From Parabacteroides sp. AD58 (lineage in GTDB: Bacteria; Bacteroidota; Bacteroidia; Bacteroidales; Tannerellaceae): a stretch of DNA of 64,000 bases. The position numbers and the translations under genes were made by a program. The notes under the pieces were generated by a model. The model was not told the origin of the DNA and searched no databases. It saw only the letters and a program-made list of their open reading frames with translations. The stretch spans positions 744,001 through 808,000 of the forward strand of contig NZ_CP146284.1 in assembly GCF_023744375.2 (NCBI RefSeq), in the 5' to 3' direction. Positions 44,784 to 53,864 of this stretch are shown piece by piece; positions within the stretch are counted from its first letter, which is position 1; every line of letters begins with the position of its first letter.

Positions 44784-45569
44784 TCACTCCATCAGTCCGA
44801 TCAATAACGATTCCGGTGTCAGGCCCACTTTCTTCAATGCACCGATTAGAGCTGTATATAGGGCCGGATCATTCCGATAATCTGGATACATCTCTATCTG
44901 ACGGACAAAATCGACAGGTATTTGTACGGTTTTATAAGGTTTCAGGCTTGTTCCGTTCCAAGCATAATCGGCATCGGCAGGAGCAACAAGCGTAGTGATC
45001 CGCCATTCCTTATTTCCCTGTTCCAAATCAGGTCGACCTTCAAATAAAGCTCTATATAATACAGAGACAAAATGAGAACCTGGCAAAAAGCCAGTATGTT
45101 CGTCATCGAAAAATATCTTGTCATATTCCTGTTTCAGCTGTGATATGAGACTCGCTGTCCATTCATTCTCGCTGTACTTACAGCGCACCAGCGATAAGTT
45201 CTCACCTAAACACCAATCTATCAGATCTTCCGAATCCAGATAGAGCCACAACGTATTCTCGGATGGCACATATGTAGTTGTTTCTTCAAACAATGAACAG
45301 GCAAAAGGGATCAGTTCTGGACCAATCAGGCGCAATTGGTTCTCCCGGAAAAAGGGCATATTTACCTTGCTGGAAACCACCGGAGCTGGCAGCTTCTGTT
45401 CATAGCCGCCAATAGATTTGCGGACAAGTTGCAAGCCAAAGGGTTCAGGCTCCAACACACCATGTTCCCACAACAAATCAGTTAAGACAAGATCAAAGAA
45501 AATCTTACCTTCCTCTTGTTTCAAAGCAGAAAGGAATGCCGGAATTGATATAGGGCACTTTAAAATCAT
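44784..45569 (-). CDS. Hypothetical protein, unknown function
   Basis: A 261-residue protein without signal peptide or membrane segment, acidic and rich in Leu. I recognise no domain or catalytic motif. Segments such as LWLYLDSEDLIDWCLGENLS and the C-terminal LKKVGLTPESLLIGLME suggest a compact alpha/beta fold. It is 39 bp before the epimerase gene and likely begins the operon with that gene and nhaA. A -7 box lies just upstream. The length and codon use match the neighbouring genes, so I treat it as real. Confidence 0.7.
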   Translation of the reverse strand: MILKCPISIPAFLSALKQEEGKIFFDLVLTDLLWEHGVLEPEPFGLQLVRKSIGGYEQKLPAPVVSSKVNMPFFRENQLRLIGPELIPFACSLFEETTTYVPSENTLWLYLDSEDLIDWCLGENLSLVRCKYSENEWTASLISQLKQEYDKIFFDDEHTGFLPGSHFVSVLYRALFEGRPDLEQGNKEWRITTLVAPADADYAWNGTSLKPYKTVQIPVDFVRQIEMYPDYRNDPALYTALIGALKKVGLTPESLLIGLME

Positions 45570-45588
45570 AAATTATCTTATTTTGTTT

Positions 45589-45626
45589 CAAAGATAGTAG
45601 AATATTTCCAAAATCATATAAATTTG
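45589..45626. promoter_or_regulatory. Divergent promoter region
   Basis: On the minus strand TATCTTTG (45596-45589) is a -7 box for the unknown gene. On the plus strand TAAATTTG (45619-45626) is one for the DUF362 gene, about 40 bp before its ATG. Neither has a clear -33 box. Confidence 0.45.
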
Positions 45627-45666
45627 TGGAGAGGAATATGAATTAATCAACAAATTCACTTAAGAT

Positions 45667-46599
45667 ATGAAACGTCGTGATTTTATTAAGACCAGTGTTA
45701 TGGCTGGAGCTGCATTAACTCTAAACTTTGATAAATTAGGTGCAGCCTTATCTTCCAATTCAATGGTTGTAGAACAAGTACCAGATATGGTAGCTGTTAT
45801 GGGTGGAGAACCAGAAGTCATGCTCGACAAAGCATTAAACGAACTTGGTGGCATCAGCAAATACATCAAGAAAGGACAAAAAGTCGTCATTAAACCTAAT
45901 ATCGGATGGGATCGATCACCGGAGATGGCCGGTAACACGAATCCTAAGCTGGTAAAAGCTCTTGTCAAAAAATGCCTTGATGCCGGAGCTGAAAAAGTAA
46001 CTGTATTCGACCACACTTGCGACAACTGGCAGAAGTGTTACGAGACAAGCGGCATTGAAAAGGCTGTAAAAGAAGCAGGTGGTATTATCATGCCTGCCAA
46101 CGATGAAAAATACTTCAAAGAGGTAAGCATTCCTAATGGAGTAAAACTGAAATCGGCCAAGATTCACGAAGCACTGATCGAAGCTGATGTGTGGATCAAT
46201 GTACCTGTATTGAAAAATCATGGTGGAGCAAAAATGACCTGTGCCATGAAGAATTACATGGGAATTGTATGGGACAGACGTTATTTCCACCAGAATGATT
46301 TGCAACAGTGTATTGCCGATATCTGTACATGGGAAAAGAGACCGGTGCTGAATATTGTTGATGCCTATCGTATCATGCACCAGAATGGTCCGCAGGGTAA
46401 AACTTTGGCGGATGTTGCCACACTGAAGAGCCTGATTGTTTCACCTGATATTGTAGCCGTCGACCGGGCAGCTCTTTCTCTATTCAATCAGGTAAAGAAA
46501 CTTGATCTCGAAGCAGTTGCTCACATCGGCCGCGGAGAAGCGAACCATTTGGGAACAACTGATTTGAAATCATTGAATATCAAACGCATCAAACTCTGA
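45667..46599 (+). CDS. DUF362 family protein with Tat-like signal
   Basis: A 310-residue protein of the DUF362 family, usually found with iron-sulfur proteins. The N-terminus MKRRDFIKTSVMAGAALTL is a twin-arginine signal (RRDFIK), pointing to folded export across the membrane if the organism has a Tat system. The body has VVIKPNIGWDRSPEMAGNTN, VFDHTCDNW and the conserved VPVLKNHGGAKMTCAMKNYMG segment. It contains no CxxCxxC cluster itself. It lies 6 bp before the 4Fe-4S fusion protein, so the two likely form one redox unit. Function unknown. Confidence 0.85.
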   Translation: MKRRDFIKTSVMAGAALTLNFDKLGAALSSNSMVVEQVPDMVAVMGGEPEVMLDKALNELGGISKYIKKGQKVVIKPNIGWDRSPEMAGNTNPKLVKALVKKCLDAGAEKVTVFDHTCDNWQKCYETSGIEKAVKEAGGIIMPANDEKYFKEVSIPNGVKLKSAKIHEALIEADVWINVPVLKNHGGAKMTCAMKNYMGIVWDRRYFHQNDLQQCIADICTWEKRPVLNIVDAYRIMHQNGPQGKTLADVATLKSLIVSPDIVAVDRAALSLFNQVKKLDLEAVAHIGRGEANHLGTTDLKSLNIKRIKL

Positions 46600-46605
46600 T
46601 CGGAA

Positions 46606-48180
46606 ATGAAAAAGATAAACTATCTTAAGGGAGTGCGAGTACTGCTCGCTCTCCTTTTCTTTATACCCATCCTTGTTTTCTTCGTCGACTTTGCCGATCT
46701 GCTGCCTGACCAGACACACGTACTGCTTCAGGCACAAATCATGCCAATTCTGTTAGGTTCGATGTGGATAGCTCTGATTGTCCACTTATTGTTGACATTG
46801 GCGATAGGCCGTTTGTACTGCTCTACTGTTTGTCCTGCCGGAGTATTGCAAGATGTCATTAACTGGATTTATGGCAAGTGCCGGACTAAAAAGAAGGGTA
46901 TCCGTCGCTTTTCTTACCACAAGCCCATGAATGTATTACGCTATGTGTTACTTGTCTTCACTCTAATCAGTGCTTTTTCCGGTATTGCCAGTATAGCACT
47001 TTGGTTGGATCCATATAGTAATTTCGGAAGAATTGCGTCAAATCTGTTCCGCCCACTGGTAATCTGGACTAACAACGGACTGGCTGAAGTTCTTATGGCA
47101 ATGGACAACTATACCTTATATCAGGCTACGGTTTCGACTGTCACTACAGCTGGATTCATAAGCGGTATCATTGCTCTGTTCCTATTTGTCGGATTGACTC
47201 TTTGGCGTGGACGCTTGTTCTGCAACACAATCTGTCCTGTAGGTTCGCTGCTGAGTTTATTTTCCCGGAAATCTCTTTTTCACATAGCGATTAATCAGGA
47301 GACTTGTGTAAGTTGCGGCCTTTGTGAACACACCTGCAAAGCAGAAGCTATAGACAGCAAAAAGAAAACCGTTGATTCGTCACGCTGCATTGACTGCTTC
47401 AACTGCCTGTCGGTCTGTGCAAAAGGAAGTATCTCCTTTACCAGTCGGCGAAGTGTAGCTGCCAGTCAGCAGGTTCAGGAGGCTCGTCAGGAAATACAGG
47501 CTAACAATAAGAGTCGCCGTTCTTTCCTTGCCACTAGTGCAACTATCATTTCTTCAATCCCGGCAGCTACAGTCCTTGCCCAAACCATGCATCAGAACAG
47601 AAAACATAAAAAGGCGCACAAGAAATGGCCGCCTATCACGCCTCCGGGTTCACTCAATATCGACCGATTCAAGGATCTGTGTACCGGCTGTCACTTGTGT
47701 GTAACACAATGTCCGAGTCAGGTTTTGCGTCCAGCAGGACTGGAATATGGTTTTGACTATCTATTGAAGCCCCACATGTCCTACCTGAACAGTTACTGCA
47801 ACTATGAATGTACGGTTTGTTCGGAAGTATGTCCCACACATGCCATCCGACCAATTACGAAGGAAGAGAAAGCAACAACACAAGTCGGTGTGGCTCATTT
47901 CTTCATCAACCGTTGCATCGTTCATACGGAAAATACCGATTGCGGAGCCTGCTCCGAACACTGTCCGACGCAGGCCGTACAGATGGTGCCTTATAAAGGA
48001 ACACTAACCATACCGCATGTCAATCCGGATCTCTGCATTGGTTGCGGAGGCTGCGAATCCATTTGTCCGGTCCGGCCGATGCGTGCCATCATCATCAAGG
48101 CGAACGATGTGCACAAACATGTAGAGAAGCCAAAACAAGAAGAAGTGAAAGAGGTCGAAGTGACCGATTTTGGCTTCTAA
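46606..48180 (+). CDS. NapH/NapG-like 4Fe-4S membrane fusion protein
   Basis: A 524-residue iron-sulfur protein. The first part is NapH-like: four to five membrane helices with the CSTVCPAG and CNTICPVGSLLSLFSRKS Cys-Pro motifs and two ferredoxin clusters (CVSCGLCEHTCK, CIDCFNCLSVC). Then comes an internal twin-arginine-like segment (KSRRSFLATSATIISSIPAA, residues 302 onward) and a second, NapG-like part with several more clusters (CTGCHLCVTQCPS, CTVCSEVCP, CGACSEHCP, CIGCGGCESICP). It looks like a fusion of a membrane quinol-type electron carrier and a periplasmic ferredoxin. Its redox partner is unknown; the DUF362 protein is a candidate. Confidence 0.88.
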   Translation: MKKINYLKGVRVLLALLFFIPILVFFVDFADLLPDQTHVLLQAQIMPILLGSMWIALIVHLLLTLAIGRLYCSTVCPAGVLQDVINWIYGKCRTKKKGIRRFSYHKPMNVLRYVLLVFTLISAFSGIASIALWLDPYSNFGRIASNLFRPLVIWTNNGLAEVLMAMDNYTLYQATVSTVTTAGFISGIIALFLFVGLTLWRGRLFCNTICPVGSLLSLFSRKSLFHIAINQETCVSCGLCEHTCKAEAIDSKKKTVDSSRCIDCFNCLSVCAKGSISFTSRRSVAASQQVQEARQEIQANNKSRRSFLATSATIISSIPAATVLAQTMHQNRKHKKAHKKWPPITPPGSLNIDRFKDLCTGCHLCVTQCPSQVLRPAGLEYGFDYLLKPHMSYLNSYCNYECTVCSEVCPTHAIRPITKEEKATTQVGVAHFFINRCIVHTENTDCGACSEHCPTQAVQMVPYKGTLTIPHVNPDLCIGCGGCESICPVRPMRAIIIKANDVHKHVEKPKQEEVKEVEVTDFGF

Positions 48181-48185
48181 GACTG

Positions 48186-48215
48186 TTGTCAATTCCGTAT
48201 TATTTCATACCTTTG
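48186..48215 (+). promoter_or_regulatory. Promoter of tgt
   Basis: TTG (48186-48188), 19 bp and TACCTTTG (48208-48215) match the Bacteroidetes consensus with one base missing in the -33 box. RNA would start at or within a few bases of the tgt ATG (48221), so the mRNA could be leaderless or nearly so. Confidence 0.6.
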
Positions 48216-48220
48216 CGGGC

Positions 48221-49351
48221 ATGAAATTCGAATTACAATATAGCGATACTAAGACAAATGCAAGGGCGGGCTTGATTACTACCGACCATGGAATAATCGA
48301 GACGCCCATATTTATGCCCGTCGGTACACAGGGTGCTGTCAAGGCTGTTCATATGCCTGAGTTAAAAGATGATATCAAAGCCCAAATCATCTTAGGAAAT
48401 ACCTATCACTTGTATCTGCGTCCGGGATTGGATATTTTAGAGAAGGCTGGTGGATTACACAAGTTTAACGGCTGGGATCGCCCAATTCTGACTGACAGCG
48501 GCGGTTTTCAGGTTTTCTCATTATCAGAAAACCGGAAATTGCGCGAAGAAGGAGCTGAATTCCGTTCCCACATCGACGGCTCCAAACATCTTTTCACTCC
48601 TGAGAAAGTAATGGACATCGAACGTACGATCGGAGCAGACATCATCATGGCTTTTGATGAATGCTGTCCGGGCGATGCCGAATATGATTATGCCAAGCAA
48701 TCGTTAGGACTGACCGAACGCTGGTTAGACCGCTGCTTCAAACGCTTTAATGAAACAGAGCCCAAGTATGGGTATCAGCAAAGTCTCTTCCCGATTGTAC
48801 AAGGCTGTGTATATCCGGAATTGCGAATCCGTGCGGCTGAGAATGTGGCAGCCAAGGAAGCTGACGGAAATGCCATCGGAGGGCTGGCCGTGGGTGAACC
48901 GACCGAAAAGATGTATGAGATGATCGAGTTGGTCAACGGTATTCTGCCGAAAGATAAACCCCGTTATTTAATGGGAGTCGGGACACCGATTAATATTCTG
49001 GAGGCCATCGAACGGGGCGTTGATATGTTCGACTGTATCATGCCGACCCGTAATGGACGAAACGGACAGATCTTTACGCCTTTCGGTACGATGAACATGC
49101 GTAATAAGAAATGGGAATACGACTTCTCCCCGATCGATCCGGAAGGTCCTTCCTTTGTCGACCGCATTTACTCAAAAGCCTATTTGCATCACCTGATCAA
49201 GGTCAATGAAATATTAGGATTACAAATCGCTTCTATTCACAACTTAGCATTTTATCTGTGGCTGGTGAAAGAAGCCCGTAAGCACATTATTGCCGGCGAT
49301 TTTCCGATTTGGAAAACCCAAATGGTCCGGCAGATGGACAATCGATTATAA
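48221..49351 (+). CDS. tgt: tRNA-guanine transglycosylase
   Basis: A 376-residue enzyme that swaps G34 for preQ1 in tRNAs with GUN anticodons (queuosine pathway). The general-base Asp is in LTDSGGFQVFSL and the nucleophile Asp in VDMFDCIMPTRNGRNGQ. The substrate-pocket segment LAVGEPTEKMYEM is present. The structural zinc site of the family is odd: where other enzymes have CxCxxC, this one has FSPIDPEGPSFVDRIYSK, with no Cys, although the AYLHHL His region is kept. I use the ATG at 48221 rather than 17 codons upstream, because the promoter lies between. Confidence 0.96.
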   Translation: MKFELQYSDTKTNARAGLITTDHGIIETPIFMPVGTQGAVKAVHMPELKDDIKAQIILGNTYHLYLRPGLDILEKAGGLHKFNGWDRPILTDSGGFQVFSLSENRKLREEGAEFRSHIDGSKHLFTPEKVMDIERTIGADIIMAFDECCPGDAEYDYAKQSLGLTERWLDRCFKRFNETEPKYGYQQSLFPIVQGCVYPELRIRAAENVAAKEADGNAIGGLAVGEPTEKMYEMIELVNGILPKDKPRYLMGVGTPINILEAIERGVDMFDCIMPTRNGRNGQIFTPFGTMNMRNKKWEYDFSPIDPEGPSFVDRIYSKAYLHHLIKVNEILGLQIASIHNLAFYLWLVKEARKHIIAGDFPIWKTQMVRQMDNRL

Positions 49352-49359
49352 CAACAGCC

Positions 49360-50445
49360 ATGAACTTGAAGCTAAAAAGAATAGACTGGTACATCATCAA
49401 GCAGTTCCTTGGCACCTACGTCTTTGCCATCTTACTGATTATTTCAATTTCTGTGGTTTTCGATATAAACGAAAAGATCGACAAGTTCCTTCGTCCGGAA
49501 GTACCGCTGAAGGCGATCATCTTCGATTACTACCTGAATTTTATCCCGTATTTTGCCAATCTGTTCAGTCCGCTGTTCACTTTTATCGCCGTGATCTTCT
49601 TTACTTCGCGGCTAGCTGACAACTCTGAGATCATCGCAATGCTGGCAAGTGGAATGAGTTTCAGACGATTGATGTTGCCTTATAGCATATCTGCCGCAAT
49701 TATTGCAACAGTCACATTCATATTGAATGCCTTCATCATCCCTCCTTCCAACAAGACGCGTATTGATTTCCAGAACAAATACATCAAGAACAAGGCTACC
49801 ACGTATGCCAGGAACGTGCAATTGGAAGTTGAACCGGGCATTATTGCCTACTTCGACCGTTATGAAGCCCGTTCGAATATGGGTTATCGCTTCTCGCTGG
49901 AACATTTTGATGGAAAAAGACTGGTCTCACGTCTGACTGCCAATTCTATTAAATATGATACCTTATATCATTGGCAAGTTATTGATTATACAATACGGGA
50001 TTTCGACGGTATGCGCGAATACATTACACAAGGTTCACGCCTGGATACAACACTGACAATCGTTCCGTCGGACTTTCTGATTTCAGTCAATGACTGTGAA
50101 ACCATGACGTCGCCCGAACTGCATAAATACATCAGCCGCCAGCAAAAGCGGGGAATCGGGAATATACAGACCTTCGAGATCGAATATCACAAACGATATG
50201 CTACCATCATGGCAGCCTTCATCCTGACTGCTATCGGAGCATCACTTTCCTCCCGGAAGGTTAAAGGAGGAATGGGTTTGAATATCGGTATCGGACTTGC
50301 TCTCAGTTTCTCATACATCTTATTTATGACCATAACATCCACTTTTGCCATCAGTGGATACGTTAGTCCGATGGTAGCTGCGTGGATACCGAATATTATA
50401 TACACCTTCATTGCTATTTATCTCTATCGGAAGGCTCCAAGATAA
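49360..50445 (+). CDS. LptF/LptG-type permease (YjgP/YjgQ family)
   Basis: A 361-residue inner-membrane protein of the LPS export permease family, working with LptB to lift LPS to the cell surface. Six membrane helices are split into three N-terminal and three C-terminal ones, around a beta-jellyroll periplasmic domain (about residues 115-260). The start ILDRYIIKQFL-like segment (IDWYIIKQFLGTYVFAIL) is typical. LptF versus LptG cannot be decided here. I use the ATG at 49360, 8 bp after tgt. Confidence 0.9.
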   Translation: MNLKLKRIDWYIIKQFLGTYVFAILLIISISVVFDINEKIDKFLRPEVPLKAIIFDYYLNFIPYFANLFSPLFTFIAVIFFTSRLADNSEIIAMLASGMSFRRLMLPYSISAAIIATVTFILNAFIIPPSNKTRIDFQNKYIKNKATTYARNVQLEVEPGIIAYFDRYEARSNMGYRFSLEHFDGKRLVSRLTANSIKYDTLYHWQVIDYTIRDFDGMREYITQGSRLDTTLTIVPSDFLISVNDCETMTSPELHKYISRQQKRGIGNIQTFEIEYHKRYATIMAAFILTAIGASLSSRKVKGGMGLNIGIGLALSFSYILFMTITSTFAISGYVSPMVAAWIPNIIYTFIAIYLYRKAPR

Positions 50446-50490
50446 AACTTCGGAATATCTGTTTTCAGAGATGGTTAAAGCCATCATCCA

Positions 50491-50546
50491 AATAAACGAG
50501 AATCGGTTTCAATTCTAAGGAATTTCGGAATCGATTCTCGTTTATT
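50491..50546. repeat. CGAGAATC-family hairpin, copy 4 (terminator-like)
   Basis: A perfect 15-bp stem (50491-50505 with 50532-50546) around ACGAGAATCG/CGATTCTCGT has a 26-nt loop containing a small inner AATTC/GAATT pair. TTTATTTTA follows on the plus strand. It is 45 bp after the permease stop and probably ends the tgt transcript. Confidence 0.7.
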
Positions 50547-50602
50547 TTATGGAGACTTAAATAATCAAAGCCGGAAACATCCGAATTATCCTGATAAATT
50601 AT

Positions 50603-50610
50603 TACCTTTG
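50603..50610 (+). promoter_or_regulatory. Probable -7 box of maeB
   Basis: TACCTTTG matches TAnnTTTG and gives a leader of about 57 nt. A -33 box is not evident. Confidence 0.45.
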
Positions 50611-50673
50611 CCGGATAGACAAAAAACAATAATACGTTATTTGATTATTTAAACTTACATTCTATAAGTACCT

Positions 50674-52962
50674 ATGGCAAAGATTACAAAAGAGGATGCA
50701 CTTCGCTATCATGCTGAAGGCAAACCTGGAAAGATTGAGGTGGTTCCTACAAAGCCCTACAGCACACAGGCCGATCTGTCGCTGGCTTACTCACCGGGCG
50801 TAGCAGAACCCTGTTTGGAAATACAAAAGAATCCGCTGGATGCCTATAAATACACCGCAAAAGGGAATTTGGTTGCCGTCATTTCTAACGGTACTGCCGT
50901 ATTAGGCCTTGGCAATATCGGAGCGATGGCCGGTAAACCTGTCATGGAAGGAAAAGGATTACTTTTCAAGATATTCGCAGGAATTGATGTCTTCGATATT
51001 GAAGTAGACGAAAAAGATCCGCAGAAATTCATTGAGACTGTCAAAGCGATCGCTCCTACTTTCGGAGGAATCAACTTGGAAGACATCAAGGCGCCGGAAT
51101 GCTTTGAGATTGAAACACGACTGAAAAGCGAATTGGATATTCCGGTAATGCACGACGATCAGCACGGAACGGCTATTATCTCAGGCGCCGGACTGATTAA
51201 TGCTCTCGAAGTAGCCGGCAAGAAGATCGAAGATGTCAAGATTGTTGTCAACGGAGCTGGAGCAGCTTCCATTTCCTGCACCAAATTATATCTGATGCTG
51301 GGTGCCCGCAAAGAGAATATCATCATGTGCGACAGTAAAGGCGTTATCTCAACCCAGCGTACCGACTTAAACGAACAGAAGAAAGAATTTGCTACTGACC
51401 GTCCGGTCAAGACGCTGGAAGAGGCTGTCGTAGGAGCTGATGTCTTCTTGGGATTATCGGTAGCTGATGTACTGACCAAAGAAATGGTCCGTTCGATGAA
51501 TGAGAACCCGATCGTCTTTGCCCTGGCAAATCCGAATCCGGAAATCTCGTACGCCGACGCCATGGAGTCAAGAGAAGATATCATCTTTGCTACCGGACGT
51601 TCGGATTATCCGAACCAAATCAATAACGTATTGGGATTCCCGTACATTTTCCGTGGAGCACTCGATACCAGCGCCCGTGCCATCAACGAAGAGATGAAAC
51701 TGGCCGCCGTGAAAGCAATTGCACAATTGGCTAAAGAGCCGGTTCCCGACGTTGTCAATGCTGCTTATAAACTGAAACGGACTACTTTCGGTCGCGATTA
51801 TATTCTGCCGAAAGCGCTCGATCCCAGATTGCTGACGCGTGTATCATGTGCGGTAGCCAAGGCTGCCATGGAATCGGGTGTTGCCCGCAGGGAAATCACC
51901 GACTGGGACAAATATGCAAATCATCTGCGTGAAATGATGGGCTACGACAACAAACTGCTTCGTTCATTTACCGATATGGCGAAAGCCAATCCGAAACGTG
52001 TTGTCTTTGCAGAAGCCAACCATATTAATATGCTTAAAGCAGCAGCCGAAGCCAAGGCAGAAGGTATTTGCCAGCCTATCTTATTAGGTAACTGGGATTA
52101 TCTGCACAAATTAGCAGGAGAAGAAAACATCAGCCTGGATGGTATTGATATCATCAATATGCGTTCGGACGGTGAAACCGAACGCCGTCACCGCTATGCA
52201 GCTATTCTGGCCAAGAAGCGCGAACGGGAAGGTGTCACGTATTCAGAAGCCTGCGAAATCATGTTCAACCGGAATGCCTTTGGTATGATGATGGTGGAAA
52301 CAGGTGATGCCGATGCTTTTGTGACGGGTGTTTACAGCCGTTATTCAGAAGTGACTAAGTTAGCAGAAGAGATCATTGGCATTCGTCCGACTTACAAGCA
52401 TTTCGGTGCTATGCATATCATCTCGGGAAAGAAAGGTACATTCTTTATGGCTGATACCTTGATCAACCGCCATCCGTCGACAGAAGTACTGATTGATATT
52501 GCCCGTCTGACACACGATGCGGTTAAGTTCTTTGCCCATGAACCGGTGATGGCTATGCTTTCATACTCAAACTTCGGAGCCGACAAACAAGGTAGTCCGC
52601 TGAAAGTTCACGATGCCATCGACTATCTGCATACCAATTATCCGGAAATCATTATCGATGGAGAAATGCAGGTTAGCTTTGCCCTTAACAAACGTCTGCG
52701 TGACGAGACTTATCCATTCAATAAGTTGAAGGACAAAGATGTCAATACTTTAGTATTCCCGAACCTGAGCTCAGCAAACAGTGCTTATAAGCTGATGCTT
52801 GAAATGGGCAATGTCGAATCGATCGGCCCGATCCAGATGGGATTGAACAAACCGATCCACTTCACCGATGTGGAAAGTACGACACGCGACATTCTGAACC
52901 TGACCACAGTTGCCGTCGTTGATGCGATTGTTCAGGAACAGATCGACAAAGGGAACAAATAA
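50674..52962 (+). CDS. maeB: NADP-dependent malic enzyme (malic/PTA fusion type)
   Basis: A 762-residue enzyme that converts malate to pyruvate and CO2 and makes NADPH. The malic enzyme part (to about residue 420) has SLAYSPGVAEPCL, VMHDDQHGTAIISGAGLINAL and the NAD(P)-binding VVNGAGAASISCTKLY. The C-terminal half resembles phosphotransacetylase (FAEANHINMLKAAAEAKAEG; VSFALNKRLRDETYPFN), which in E. coli MaeB regulates activity rather than catalysing. Length fits the fusion family. It is a single-gene unit with a perfect terminator. Confidence 0.97.
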   Translation: MAKITKEDALRYHAEGKPGKIEVVPTKPYSTQADLSLAYSPGVAEPCLEIQKNPLDAYKYTAKGNLVAVISNGTAVLGLGNIGAMAGKPVMEGKGLLFKIFAGIDVFDIEVDEKDPQKFIETVKAIAPTFGGINLEDIKAPECFEIETRLKSELDIPVMHDDQHGTAIISGAGLINALEVAGKKIEDVKIVVNGAGAASISCTKLYLMLGARKENIIMCDSKGVISTQRTDLNEQKKEFATDRPVKTLEEAVVGADVFLGLSVADVLTKEMVRSMNENPIVFALANPNPEISYADAMESREDIIFATGRSDYPNQINNVLGFPYIFRGALDTSARAINEEMKLAAVKAIAQLAKEPVPDVVNAAYKLKRTTFGRDYILPKALDPRLLTRVSCAVAKAAMESGVARREITDWDKYANHLREMMGYDNKLLRSFTDMAKANPKRVVFAEANHINMLKAAAEAKAEGICQPILLGNWDYLHKLAGEENISLDGIDIINMRSDGETERRHRYAAILAKKREREGVTYSEACEIMFNRNAFGMMMVETGDADAFVTGVYSRYSEVTKLAEEIIGIRPTYKHFGAMHIISGKKGTFFMADTLINRHPSTEVLIDIARLTHDAVKFFAHEPVMAMLSYSNFGADKQGSPLKVHDAIDYLHTNYPEIIIDGEMQVSFALNKRLRDETYPFNKLKDKDVNTLVFPNLSSANSAYKLMLEMGNVESIGPIQMGLNKPIHFTDVESTTRDILNLTTVAVVDAIVQEQIDKGNK

Positions 52963-52995
52963 CACGTTGTAAACAGAGACGATAAATTCATTTCC

Positions 52996-53041
52996 GAAGG
53001 AGTCATGTAGCCCGACAATGACTACATGGCTCCTTCTTTAT
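52996..53041 (+). terminator. Terminator of maeB
   Basis: A 15-bp stem with one G-U pair (52996-53010 with 53022-53036) is followed by CTTTAT. An in-frame upstream Met of yaaA (53026) lies in this stem, which argues against that start. Confidence 0.82.
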
Positions 53042-53058
53042 CTCATTCCAAACACATT

Positions 53059-53823
53059 ATGCAACTGATCATTTCTCCTGCAAAAACAATGACAGATAAA
53101 AGTCCGATTCAGATGGAAGCTGCGACTAAACCTCTTTTCCAACACGAGGCCGAAGAAATAGCCTGGTACATGACGCACTTGTCTGTCGACGAGCTGAAAC
53201 GCAGTCTTAAGTTAAGTCCGAAGCTGGCACTTGAAAGTTATAAGCGCTTCCAAGATTTTCATGCAGCCGATGATCCCGGTCTGCCGGCTCTTTTGGCTTA
53301 TTCCGGAGTTGTATTCAAGCATATTCATCCCGAAGATTTCACGGCTGCAAATTTCAACTTTGCCCGACAGCACCTGAAGATTGTATCAATCTGTTATGGA
53401 TTGCTCTCCGCTTCCGACTTAATCAAACCTTACCGGATGGAATACGATATTAAGATTCCGGAACTGACGGAAGGCAATATGTATCAATTCTGGCAAGGGA
53501 AGCAAACCCAACCTCTGATAGATGCGGTCCGGGCCGATGACGGAATCTTACTGAATCTGGCAAGTCTGGATATCCAGCCGGCTTTCCATTGGAAACAAAT
53601 AGAAAAGGAAGTCCGCGTCATTACACCCGAATTCAAGATCCGGAAAGACGGCAAGCTGAAAACCATTGTCATCTATGCCAAGATGGCACGTGGAGAGATG
53701 TGCCGGCAAATCATCCGTCAGCAAATTCAAGATCCAGAAGCCGTCAAAGCCTTTGAATGGGAAGGTTTTCACTACCGCGATGATCTTTCCACCGAAAATA
53801 ATTGGGTATTTTTACAGGAATAA
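53059..53823 (+). CDS. yaaA: YaaA family peroxide-stress protein
   Basis: A 254-residue protein of the DUF328/YaaA family. E. coli YaaA lowers free iron and limits DNA damage during H2O2 stress. The N-terminus QLIISPAKTM and the later AYSGVVFKHIHP (Y-S-G region), YGLLSASDLIKPYRMEY and LNLASLD/LKTIVIYAKMARGEM segments are family signatures. I use the ATG at 53059. The upstream alternative falls inside the maeB terminator. Confidence 0.93.
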   Translation: MQLIISPAKTMTDKSPIQMEAATKPLFQHEAEEIAWYMTHLSVDELKRSLKLSPKLALESYKRFQDFHAADDPGLPALLAYSGVVFKHIHPEDFTAANFNFARQHLKIVSICYGLLSASDLIKPYRMEYDIKIPELTEGNMYQFWQGKQTQPLIDAVRADDGILLNLASLDIQPAFHWKQIEKEVRVITPEFKIRKDGKLKTIVIYAKMARGEMCRQIIRQQIQDPEAVKAFEWEGFHYRDDLSTENNWVFLQE

Positions 53824-53849
53824 GTCGCCACAGGATATGAATTATTAAG

Positions 53850-53857
53850 TACCTTTG
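53850..53857 (+). promoter_or_regulatory. Probable -7 box of thiD
   Basis: TACCTTTG lies only 7 bp before the thiD ATG, so the mRNA could have almost no leader. No -33 box matches at the expected spacing. Confidence 0.45.
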
Positions 53858-53864
53858 TTCTATC

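Noticed and set aside
53026..53058. Upstream yaaA start
   Set aside because: It lies inside the maeB terminator stem, and the YaaA family begins at MQLIISPAKTM (53059).
53824..53864. TPP riboswitch upstream of thiD
   Set aside because: Only 41 bp separate yaaA and thiD and no THI-box elements are seen.
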